From Ferroglobus sp. (GTDB lineage Archaea > Halobacteriota > Archaeoglobi > Archaeoglobales > Archaeoglobaceae): a DNA stretch of 5,591 nt. Each line of letters opens with the position of its first letter. The stretch's first letter is position 1. Location: positions 1 through 5,591 of the forward strand of contig WAJX01000020.1 of NCBI GenBank assembly GCA_015523665.1. Direction: 5' to 3'. Positions 1-4,774 of the stretch are shown here, piece after piece. Both the position numbers and the translations under genes were made by a program. Under the pieces are notes generated by a model. It worked only from the letters and a program-made list of their open reading frames with translations. It ran no database searches and was not told the origin of the DNA.

Positions 1-1
1 A

Positions 2-76
2 AATTATAGTCAAAGAATTATTTACATTATTCTGTCCATTATCTATTTACTTTTTATTGAAGTATTAAAGGTTTAA
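2..76 (+). CDS. Possible C-terminal end of an upstream membrane protein (partial, uncertain)
   Basis: The reading frame is open from the window edge and ends at TAA (74-76). It would encode about 24 residues with a run of I, L, Y and F (roughly residues 6-19), then a short EVLKV tail, as in a last transmembrane helix. The next frame (3-68) is also open and hydrophobic, and A/T-rich DNA yields such peptides by chance, so this is only a possibility. No family is recognisable. Confidence 0.2.
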   Translation, partial: NYSQRIIYIILSIIYLLFIEVLKV

Positions 77-122
77 AAATGAAATTTTCAGACTTTAGTA
101 GTTTATCTCGAAATCTACAGTA

Positions 123-178
123 TTATTTATCTAAGTCTTTTGATTTTTCTGTTTTTTACTAAAATCTTAGATAAATAA
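123..178. repeat. Inverted repeat, 13-bp perfect arms with a 30-nt T-rich loop
   Basis: The left arm TTATTTATCTAAG (123-135) is the exact reverse complement of the right arm CTTAGATAAATAA (166-178). The 30 bases between them (136-165) are mostly T on the + strand. The core TTTATCT also occurs at 102-108 in the same direction as the left arm. The repeat lies upstream of the rps17e promoter and downstream of any gene entering from the left. It could be a hairpin terminator or processing site for an upstream transcript, or a pair of protein binding sites whose arm centres are about 43 bp apart. The sequence alone does not decide between these. Confidence 0.6.
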
Positions 179-210
179 AATTTGAAAGCATTAAAATTAT
201 TGAGCAAAAG

Positions 211-218
211 TTAAATAT
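211..218 (+). promoter_or_regulatory. Likely TATA box for rps17e-dapA
   Basis: TTAAATAT lies about 37-44 bases before the rps17e start codon. An archaeal start site about 25 bases downstream would fall near 238-243 and leave a leader of only 12-17 nt carrying the ribosome binding site. The match to the methanogen TATA consensus is approximate and the surroundings are A/T-rich, so the exact box is tentative. Confidence 0.4.
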
Positions 219-220
219 CT

Positions 221-234
221 ATTCAGAATTCAGA
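221..234 (+). repeat. Tandem 7-bp repeat between the TATA box and likely start site
   Basis: ATTCAGA occurs twice head to tail (221-227 and 228-234), between the proposed TATA box and the expected transcription start of rps17e. It could be chance or a small operator in the initially melted region. No function is established. Confidence 0.5.
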
Positions 235-254
235 ACTTTAAAATAGGTGGTGAG

Positions 255-452
255 ATGGGAACTGTAAAGCCCGCCTATATAAAAAATGTAGCAATGGAAT
301 TACTAAAGAAATATCCTGATGTTTTTACAGGAAGTTTTGAGGAAAATAAAAAGCTTGTACAAGAATTAACGAATATAAAGAGTAAAACTGTTAGAAATAG
401 GGTTGCTGGATACATAACAAGGAAGGTTAATAGGGGAATGGTTAATGTTTGA
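255..452 (+). CDS. rps17e: Small ribosomal subunit protein eS17 (S17e)
   Basis: This 65-residue basic protein of the small ribosomal subunit is shared by archaea and eukaryotes and absent from bacteria. The sequence matches archaeal S17e throughout: the [12 protein letters not shown] opening, a [15 protein letters not shown] centre, and an [19 protein letters not shown]-terminal helix. The length is normal for archaeal S17e, which lacks the long eukaryotic tail. The ATG is preceded by GGTGGTGA (246-253), an excellent methanogen ribosome binding site. The last eight bases overlap the start of dapA, so the two genes are probably co-transcribed and may be translationally coupled. I recall the same rps17e-dapA order in Methanocaldococcus jannaschii. 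Confidence 0.96.
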   Translation: MGTVKPAYIKNVAMELLKKYPDVFTGSFEENKKLVQELTNIKSKTVRNRVAGYITRKVNRGMVNV

Positions 453-1311
453 AGGTATAATTCCAGCGTTGGTGACCCCTTTTAAAGAAAATTTTGATGT
501 TGATTTTGAAGGTATTGGAAAAAATCTGGATTATCTTGAGAGATATGTTGATGCTGTTATGCCAGCTGGAACTACTGGAGAGGCTGCAACTCTAAGTTAT
601 GAGGAGCATATTGAGGTTGTTAAATACGTATGCGAGGTATCTAAAAAACCAGTTATTGCCGGAGCTGGATCTAATTCAACAAGAGAAGCTTTATTCTTAG
701 CTAAGGAGGTGGAAAAGGCTGGAGCTGATGCGGCTATATTCGTAACACCCTATTACAACAAACCAAATCCAGAGGGACTTTATAAACATTATAATACAAT
801 TGCAAACGAGATAAACATACCTGTGATGGTATATAACGTTCCAAGTAGGACTGGAATTAATGTTTCAGCAGATTTAGCTATTAAACTTTCAAAGATTGAT
901 GGAATCATTGGGATAAAGGAAGCTAGTGGCAATCTAAAACAAATAGCTGAGATAATAAGAAATACATCTGATGACTTCATAGTGCTTTCTGGGGACGATT
1001 TCTTAACATTTCCAATCCTAACTTTGGGAGGTAAGGGGGTTATAAGTGTAGCTGCAAATGTGGCTCCAAAACTTATGAGAGATATGTTTATAGCTTTTAA
1101 AAATGGAAATCTAAAAGAAGCGAGGGAATTGCATTTTAAGCTTATGCCATTGTTTGATGTCCTCTTTATAGACACAAATCCTATACCAGTTAAAAAAGCT
1201 CTTGAACTTATGGGTTTGTCTGCTGGAAAGCCCAGATTACCTCTTGTTGAACTCAGTAGTGAAAAAACTGAAACACTTAAAAGAGTTCTCGAAAGCTTAG
1301 AATTAATTTAA
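445..1311 (+). CDS. dapA: 4-hydroxy-tetrahydrodipicolinate synthase (dihydrodipicolinate synthase)
   Basis: This cytoplasmic TIM-barrel aldolase of 288 residues condenses pyruvate with L-aspartate semialdehyde, the first committed step of diaminopimelate/lysine synthesis. Family signatures are intact: GTTGE at 42-46, a TPYYNKP segment at 101-107, YNVPSRTG at 130-137, and GIKEASGN at 156-163. The Schiff-base lysine is Lys158. Tyr130, Thr44 and Tyr104 form the proton-relay triad, and Arg135 binds the semialdehyde carboxylate; residue roles come from the E. coli family member. The length is typical. The other members of this superfamily (N-acetylneuraminate lyase, sugar-acid aldolases) are less likely given Arg135 and dapB next door. 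The ATG lies inside the 3' end of rps17e, with GGGG (433-436) as the probable binding site 8 nt upstream. Confidence 0.96.
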   Translation: MFEGIIPALVTPFKENFDVDFEGIGKNLDYLERYVDAVMPAGTTGEAATLSYEEHIEVVKYVCEVSKKPVIAGAGSNSTREALFLAKEVEKAGADAAIFVTPYYNKPNPEGLYKHYNTIANEINIPVMVYNVPSRTGINVSADLAIKLSKIDGIIGIKEASGNLKQIAEIIRNTSDDFIVLSGDDFLTFPILTLGGKGVISVAANVAPKLMRDMFIAFKNGNLKEARELHFKLMPLFDVLFIDTNPIPVKKALELMGLSAGKPRLPLVELSSEKTETLKRVLESLELI

Positions 1312-1349
1312 ATAATCTAGATTTGTTGTTAATTCATTAATCAAAATCA

Positions 1350-1367
1350 TTATTAAATTCTTAATAA
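1350..1367. repeat. Inverted repeat (7-bp arms) in the dapA-dapB spacer
   Basis: TTATTAA (1350-1356) and TTAATAA (1361-1367) are perfect reverse complements around ATTC. They end 19 bases before the dapB start codon, in a 75-bp A/T-rich spacer. The element could be an operator, or the region could serve as a weak TATA element giving dapB its own promoter. Short A/T palindromes also arise by chance. A possible U-rich dapA terminator near 1321-1331 is too weak to call. Confidence 0.4.
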
Positions 1368-1376
1368 ACTTGCTTT

Positions 1377-1382
1377 GGTGAT
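1377..1382 (+). promoter_or_regulatory. Ribosome binding site that fixes the dapB start
   Basis: GGTGAT is complementary to the AUCACC segment near the 3' end of methanogen 16S rRNA and lies 4 bases before ATG 1387. It overlaps the upstream in-frame TTG (1375) and GTG (1378) codons, which therefore cannot be the start. The same GGTGAT with a 4-base spacer precedes rpoE1. Confidence 0.85.
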
Positions 1383-1386
1383 TTCT

Positions 1387-2169
1387 ATGAGAGTAGCGAT
1401 TAACGGAGCTGCTGGGAGAATGGGGAAGTTAATTACTAAAATAGCAATTGATGAAGGGTTAAAAATCTCTCAAGCTTTTGATATAAACGAAGTAGGAAGA
1501 GATGCTGGTGAATTAGCTGGAATTAGTAAATTGGGAGTTAAGATAACCCATCCGAGTGAAATACACACACTTGACTGTGATATTGCAATAGACTTTTCAA
1601 CACCTTCATCAACTCTGAATCTGGTTAGAGAGGCTGAAAGAAAGGGTATTAAACTGGTTATAGGAACAACGGGACATAATGAAGAGCAGAAAAAAGTTAT
1701 AATGAACGCATCAAAGAAGATTCCAATAGTCATGAGTCCTAACTTTAGTATTGGAGTTAACGTTTTTTGGAAGATAGTCGAAAGAGCTATTGAAAACTTA
1801 GGAGATTACGATATAGAAATTCTGGAAATTCATCATAGATTTAAAAAAGATGCCCCTAGTGGAACTGCTCTAAAAACTGGTGAAATAATAAGGGAAGTGC
1901 TGAAAAAAAAGGGAAAAGATGTAAATTTTATATTTGGAAGACATGGGGAAAGTTTAAGAGGAGAGGAGGTAGGGATATTGGCTTTAAGGGGAGGAGATGT
2001 TGTTGGTGAGCATTATGTTTATTTCATCGGGTTTGGGGAAAGAATTGAGATCAACCATAAAGCTTGGAGTAGGGAGTCATTTGCGAGAGGGGCTATTAAA
2101 GCTGCTAAATGGATAAACGATATTGATGATCCTGGGTTATATACGATGAGTGACGTTTTAGGATTGTGA
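1387..2169 (+). CDS. dapB: 4-hydroxy-tetrahydrodipicolinate reductase
   Basis: This 260-residue NAD(P)H-dependent enzyme reduces the DapA product to tetrahydrodipicolinate, the second committed lysine-pathway step. The N-terminal Rossmann fold shows GAAGRMG (7-13), DFSTP (69-73) and GTTGH (93-97). The substrate domain shows the catalytic block EIHHRFKKDAPSGTA (147-161), in which His149 and Lys153 correspond by spacing to the catalytic pair of E. coli DapB. The C-terminal half has GRHGE and the VGEHYVYF segment usual in the family. ATG 1387 is chosen over the in-frame TTG at 1375 because GGTGAT lies just upstream and the nucleotide-binding fold begins at residue 2. Pseudomurein and murein are not known from Methanococcales, so the pathway here most likely serves lysine alone. 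fumA follows after 11 bp. Confidence 0.96.
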   Translation: MRVAINGAAGRMGKLITKIAIDEGLKISQAFDINEVGRDAGELAGISKLGVKITHPSEIHTLDCDIAIDFSTPSSTLNLVREAERKGIKLVIGTTGHNEEQKKVIMNASKKIPIVMSPNFSIGVNVFWKIVERAIENLGDYDIEILEIHHRFKKDAPSGTALKTGEIIREVLKKKGKDVNFIFGRHGESLRGEEVGILALRGGDVVGEHYVYFIGFGERIEINHKAWSRESFARGAIKAAKWINDIDDPGLYTMSDVLGL

Positions 2170-2176
2170 GGTTGAT
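2168..2176 (+). promoter_or_regulatory. Ribosome binding site that fixes the fumA start
   Basis: GAGGTTGAT resembles the GGTGAT site of neighbouring genes with one extra T. It overlaps the dapB stop codon (2167-2169) and ends 4 bases before ATG 2181. This makes the in-frame GTG at 2166 an unlikely start. Confidence 0.65.
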
Positions 2177-2180
2177 TAAT

Positions 2181-2999
2181 ATGGAATATAATGAAGTTGT
2201 CAATGCTGTGATAGAGCTTTTTTGGAAAGCTGAAACAGAGCTTGAAGAAGACGTCGTGGAGGCTATAAGAAAAGCATACAAAAAAGAGGATAACGAAATT
2301 GCTAAAAGGTTTTTAAAATCAATACTTGATAATATAGAAGTAGCTAAGAACATGAAATTACCAATCTGTCAGGATACTGGGATACCTGTAATTTTTGTTG
2401 AAGTTGGAAGAGAATTATGCTTAGATTTTGATATAAAGCAAGCTATTGTTGAAGGAGTAAAAATTGCTACTAGAGAAATACCATTAAGGCCAAATGCTGT
2501 TGATCCCGTAACTAGAGAGAATTCTGGTAACAATATTGGTCATTATATTCCATATATCGATATGGACGTTGTTGAAGGAGATTCTCTGAAAATTACTGTA
2601 TTTCCAAAAGGTGCTGGAAGTGAAAACGTGTCAAGTTTAAAGATGTTTTTACCATCTCAAGTTAGTGAAATACCGAGATTTATTGTAGAAACTGTAAAAA
2701 ATGCTGGAGGAAAACCATGTCCACCTGTTTTTGTTGGTGTGGGGATTGGAACAACATTTGATGGATGTGCAAAATTGGCTAAGAAAGCTTTACTCAGAAA
2801 AATGACCGAAATGGATGAATATGAACTTGAGATACTAGAAGCTATAAACAAACTTGGAATAGGTCCTATGGGTCTTGGAGGTAGAACGACAGCTCTGGGG
2901 GTTTTTATTGAAAAAGGTCATTGTCATACTGCCTCTCTTCCAGTAGCTGTAAACATACAATGTTGGGCGAATAGAAGAGCAACAGTTGTTTTGAGGTGA
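2181..2999 (+). CDS. fumA: Class I (iron-sulfur) fumarate hydratase, alpha subunit
   Basis: This 272-residue protein matches the N-terminal part of the oxygen-sensitive [4Fe-4S] fumarases. It pairs with FumB to interconvert malate and fumarate, in methanogens a step of the incomplete reductive TCA route from oxaloacetate to 2-oxoglutarate. Signatures are ICQDTG (62-67), [16 protein letters not shown] (144-159), [13 protein letters not shown] (178-190), [10 protein letters not shown] (231-240) and a C-terminal block around QCWANRRA. Cys63, Cys180 and Cys261 are the likely three cluster ligands, by alignment from memory with single-chain bacterial fumarases. The two-subunit L(+)-tartrate dehydratases share the fold and cannot be fully excluded; a methanogen context favours fumarase. 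The start is ATG 2181. fumB begins 6 bp after the stop, as expected for obligate partners. As I recall, the two subunits are encoded apart in M. jannaschii, unlike here. Confidence 0.92.
   Translation: MEYNEVVNAVIELFWKAETELEEDVVEAIRKAYKKEDNEIAKRFLKSILDNIEVAKNMKLPICQDTGIPVIFVEVGRELCLDFDIKQAIVEGVKIATREIPLRPNAVDPVTRENSGNNIGHYIPYIDMDVVEGDSLKITVFPKGAGSENVSSLKMFLPSQVSEIPRFIVETVKNAGGKPCPPVFVGVGIGTTFDGCAKLAKKALLRKMTEMDEYELEILEAINKLGIGPMGLGGRTTALGVFIEKGHCHTASLPVAVNIQCWANRRATVVLR
2993..2999 (+). promoter_or_regulatory. Ribosome binding site that fixes the fumB start
   Basis: GAGGTGA includes the fumA stop codon TGA and lies 6 bases before ATG 3006. It is the only good binding site nearby, and no in-frame start codon lies between Met5 and the conserved fumarase domain. 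The unusual N-terminal extension of FumB is therefore very probably translated. Confidence 0.8.
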
Positions 3000-3005
3000 A
3001 TTTTA

Positions 3006-3695
3006 ATGAGTGTAGATATGGTTATAAATATAAATAAAAATAATAATAATATAAATAAAAATAAACGCGGGAATGGAAATAAACGAAAAAGCAAGGATGA
3101 AAAGGTTGAGCTTAAAACTCCATTAAAATTAGAGGATATTAGAAAGCTCAGATGTGGAGATGTGGTTTATATCAGTGGGGAGGTAATTACAGCTAGAGAT
3201 AAAGCACATATGAGGTTTTTAGAGTATATCAAAGATGGGAGAGAACTACCTATAACTCTAAATAGGGCGGTGATATATCATTGTGGGCCTATAGTTAAGA
3301 AAAACGGTGATTGGAAAGTAATTTCAGCTGGTCCGACCACTTCAGCTAGAATGAATTACTTCACACCAAAAATCTTAGAGAAGGTTGAATGTATGGCAAT
3401 AATTGGGAAAGGAGGTATGAATCAGGAAGTTGTTAAAGCTTTAAAGGGAAAAGGAGTTTATCTTGCATATACTGGTGGAGCTGGAGCTTTGTCTGCTCTA
3501 AAGATTAGGAAAGTGAAAGGAGTTTATTGGCAGGATTTAGGAATGGCTGAGGCGATTTGGGTTTTTGAAGTTGAAAAGTTTGGGCCTTGTATAGTTGGAA
3601 TAGACTCACATGGTAATAATCTATATGAAAAAATTGCTGATGAAGCTGAAAAAAGATATAAAAAATTGGTTGAAAGTGGCTTGAGTTTACTATAG
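3006..3695 (+). CDS. fumB: Class I fumarate hydratase, beta subunit, with Asn/Lys-rich N-terminal extension
   Basis: This 229-residue protein is the C-terminal-domain partner of FumA. The family domain runs from about residue 36 to the end, with HMRFLEYI (68-75), AVIYHCGP (88-95), GPTTSARM (109-116), IGKGGM (133-138), AYTGGAGAL (154-162) and a [11 protein letters not shown] segment. These regions carry the substrate-binding residues of the family. Residues 1-35 are an addition: positions 7-20 consist only of Asn, Lys and Ile, followed by a basic [13 protein letters not shown] linker. Archaeal beta subunits usually start close to the ELKTPL-like segment, which lies at about residue 35 here, so the extension looks lineage-specific. 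A strong ribosome binding site and lack of later starts argue that it is made. The gene converges on nth with a 32-bp gap. Confidence 0.93.
   Translation: MSVDMVININKNNNNINKNKRGNGNKRKSKDEKVELKTPLKLEDIRKLRCGDVVYISGEVITARDKAHMRFLEYIKDGRELPITLNRAVIYHCGPIVKKNGDWKVISAGPTTSARMNYFTPKILEKVECMAIIGKGGMNQEVVKALKGKGVYLAYTGGAGALSALKIRKVKGVYWQDLGMAEAIWVFEVEKFGPCIVGIDSHGNNLYEKIADEAEKRYKKLVESGLSLL
3027..3064 (+). repeat. Exact 17-bp direct repeat with 21-bp period inside fumB
   Basis: A 17-base word made only of A and T occurs at 3027-3043 and again at 3048-3064, a period of 21 bp or exactly seven codons. In protein it gives N-I-N-K-N twice (residues 8-12 and 15-19). The 42 bases from 3024 to 3065 contain no G or C. 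This looks like an in-frame slippage or unequal-exchange duplication that preserved the frame. Confidence 0.85.
3649..3665 (-). terminator. Probable U-tract terminator of nth, inside the fumB 3' end
   Basis: Read on the - strand this is TTTTTTATATCTTTTTT, two runs of six T beginning 63 bases past the nth stop codon. Archaeal RNA polymerase terminates at T-rich stretches in the non-template strand, often without a hairpin. The tract is antisense to the KRYKK-coding end of fumB. Confidence 0.45.
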
Positions 3696-3727
3696 ATGGG
3701 ATCGAACTCGTATCACGTTTGTAGACA

Positions 3728-4420
3728 TTAGCTTTTCTTATTGTTTTTTAAATTCCCATCTCGTTTATATTTCAGTTTGTTTAATTCCGATTTTCGATTT
3801 TTGTAATATTGACAGTTTTTATTTATCGGACATTCTTCACATAATGGATTTTTTGGTAAACAGACTGTTTGACCAAATCCTACGAATGCTTTATTTATTC
3901 TCCTCCAGAGGTGTTTTGGTATTACTTTTTTTAACTCACTCTCAGTCTCTTCTGGAGATCTTGTTTTTATCACGCCAAGTCTATTGGATATCCTATGGAC
4001 ATGTGTATCAACAGCTATAACGTCTCTACCAAAAACCTCTGCAAGGATTATATTTGCTACTTTCCTCCCCACCCCAGGAAGTTTTACAAGTTCATTAAAG
4101 TTATTAGGAATATTTGAACGTTCGACTAAAGTTTTTGCTAACTCTTTTAGTATTTTTGCTTTATTTCTGTAAAAACCAACCCCATAGAGTAAATTTTCTA
4201 GATCGTTTAAACTAAGTTTTAATATATCGTCTGGTTTCTTAATTTTCTTAAAAAGTCTGTTAACTATCTTTATTGTTGTTTCATCTCTGGTTCTCGCGCT
4301 TAATATTGCTGATACCATGATTTGAAATGGTTCTTTAGATTTAAGTTTGAGTGTAAAAACAGGTGCGTTTCTCCTTATAGCTTCTCTTTCCATTGTTGAA
4401 ATTAGATTGTCCCAATTCAC
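3728..4420 (-). CDS. nth: Endonuclease III, DNA glycosylase/AP lyase
   Basis: This 230-residue base-excision repair enzyme removes oxidised pyrimidines and cleaves the abasic site. The helix-hairpin-helix is LPGVGRKVAN (114-123), with catalytic Lys120, followed by the catalytic Asp138 in VDTHVHR. Four cysteines at 187, 194, 197 and 203 (C-x6-C-x2-C-x5-C) bind the [4Fe-4S] cluster. These numbers coincide with those of E. coli Nth. Lys120 points to a bifunctional lyase, arguing against MutY, and the motif LSARTRDE (40-47) occurs where E. coli has LSAQATD. The C-terminal 20 or so residues are Lys/Asn-rich and lie beyond the usual domain. The start is GTG 4420; an in-frame TAA lies just upstream and the only other good candidate is ATG 4393 (Met10). 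Neither has a clear ribosome binding site. Confidence 0.93.
   Translation of the reverse strand: MNWDNLISTMEREAIRRNAPVFTLKLKSKEPFQIMVSAILSARTRDETTIKIVNRLFKKIKKPDDILKLSLNDLENLLYGVGFYRNKAKILKELAKTLVERSNIPNNFNELVKLPGVGRKVANIILAEVFGRDVIAVDTHVHRISNRLGVIKTRSPEETESELKKVIPKHLWRRINKAFVGFGQTVCLPKNPLCEECPINKNCQYYKNRKSELNKLKYKRDGNLKNNKKS
3733..3749 (+). terminator. Probable U-tract terminator of the fumAB transcript, inside the nth 3' end
   Basis: TTTTCTTATTGTTTTTT begins 38 bases past the fumB stop. It is the typical T-rich archaeal termination signal. On the opposite strand it encodes the Asn/Lys-rich tail of Nth (NNKKS), so the last Nth codons may be kept partly for this purpose. Confidence 0.5.
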
Positions 4421-4474
4421 GGGAGTAAAAAGGAATTACTCTTTAAAATTCTATTGTGGTTTGGGTGTTTATTG

Positions 4475-4484
4475 ATCATATATC
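4475..4484 (-). promoter_or_regulatory. Tentative TATA element for nth
   Basis: On the - strand GATATATGAT lies 55-64 bases before the nth GTG. A start about 25 bases downstream would give a leader of roughly 30-40 nt. The region is so A/T-rich that other boxes (for example around 4493-4510) are equally possible. Confidence 0.22.
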
Positions 4485-4494
4485 TTATTAGGAT

Positions 4495-4660
4495 ATTTTT
4501 ATAAAAAATAATTATTTATAATTAATTATAAATTAAAAATTTAATATATTAAAATAAAGAGCATATCTAATTTGTATTAATTTTTTTATTTATAAATAAA
4601 TTTATATTAATTTTAATATTTAAATTGATAATAGAATCAAGATAATATATTTAAAATAAA
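4495..4660. other. Almost pure A/T tract in the nth-rpoE1 spacer, with nested palindromes
   Basis: This stretch is nearly free of G and C, even for an A/T-rich genome, and holds no open reading frame or RNA gene that I can recognise. It includes a 16-bp perfect palindrome TTTATTTATAAATAAA (4585-4600) and the 7-bp-arm inverted repeat ATATTAA-TT-TTAATAT (4604-4619). Palindromes are common by chance in such DNA. The tract separates two divergent transcription units and would be flexible and easily melted. The rest of the spacer holds the nth and rpoE1 promoter regions. Confidence 0.7.
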
Positions 4661-4671
4661 AAGAAAATATC

Positions 4672-4710
4672 ACCTAAATAGACATCCCTTATATGGATAT
4701 TCATTTGGGT
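4672..4710. promoter_or_regulatory. 39-bp dyad just upstream of the rpoE1 TATA box (possible operator)
   Basis: ACCTAAAT (4672-4679) mirrors ATTTGGGT (4703-4710) with 7 of 8 pairs plus one G-T. ATCC (4684-4687) mirrors GGAT (4695-4698). Both pairs share the same centre at 4691. The dyad ends 6 bases before the TATA box, over the BRE-proximal edge, and holds most of the G and C in this spacer. A dimeric regulator could bind here. No known regulator motif is recognised. Confidence 0.45.
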
Positions 4711-4716
4711 TAAATA

Positions 4717-4724
4717 TTTATATT
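4717..4724 (+). promoter_or_regulatory. Likely TATA box for the rpoE1-spt4 operon
   Basis: TTTATATT is close to the methanococcal TATA consensus. It lies about 51-58 bases before ATG 4775. A start site about 25 bases downstream falls near 4744-4749, leaving a leader of about 26-31 nt that contains the GGTGAT binding site. Confidence 0.6.
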
Positions 4725-4764
4725 CAGACTTTTAAAGCGATGAACCGTATTTAATCGTGTTTCT

Positions 4765-4770
4765 GGTGAT
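4765..4770 (+). promoter_or_regulatory. Ribosome binding site that fixes the rpoE1 start
   Basis: GGTGAT sits 4 bases before ATG 4775, the same arrangement as at dapB. The in-frame GTG at 4757 lies upstream of this site and would add six residues before the conserved MYVRLKIKD start, so it is rejected. Confidence 0.85.
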
Positions 4771-4774
4771 TAAT

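Noticed and set aside
789..1175. 128-codon open frame on the - strand within dapA
   Set aside because: It is a shadow of dapA, whose full set of catalytic motifs is on the + strand. The reverse product shows no recognisable family.
1331..1367. Imperfect repeats AATTCATTAAT / AATTCTTAAT as a mini CRISPR or iteron pair
   Set aside because: There are only two short A/T-rich imperfect copies, with no further units. They are better described by the simple inverted repeat at 1350-1367.
1375..1386. TTG (1375) or GTG (1378) as the dapB start
   Set aside because: The GGTGAT ribosome binding site (1377-1382) overlaps both codons and is correctly spaced for ATG 1387, where the Rossmann fold begins.
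2105..2353. 82-codon - strand open frame across the dapB-fumA junction
   Set aside because: It is Ser/Leu-rich with low complexity and antisense to two well-supported genes. It has no family resemblance.
4757..4774. GTG 4757 as the rpoE1 start
   Set aside because: It lies upstream of the GGTGAT site (4765-4770) that serves ATG 4775. The family begins with the MYVRLKIKD-type sequence encoded from 4775.
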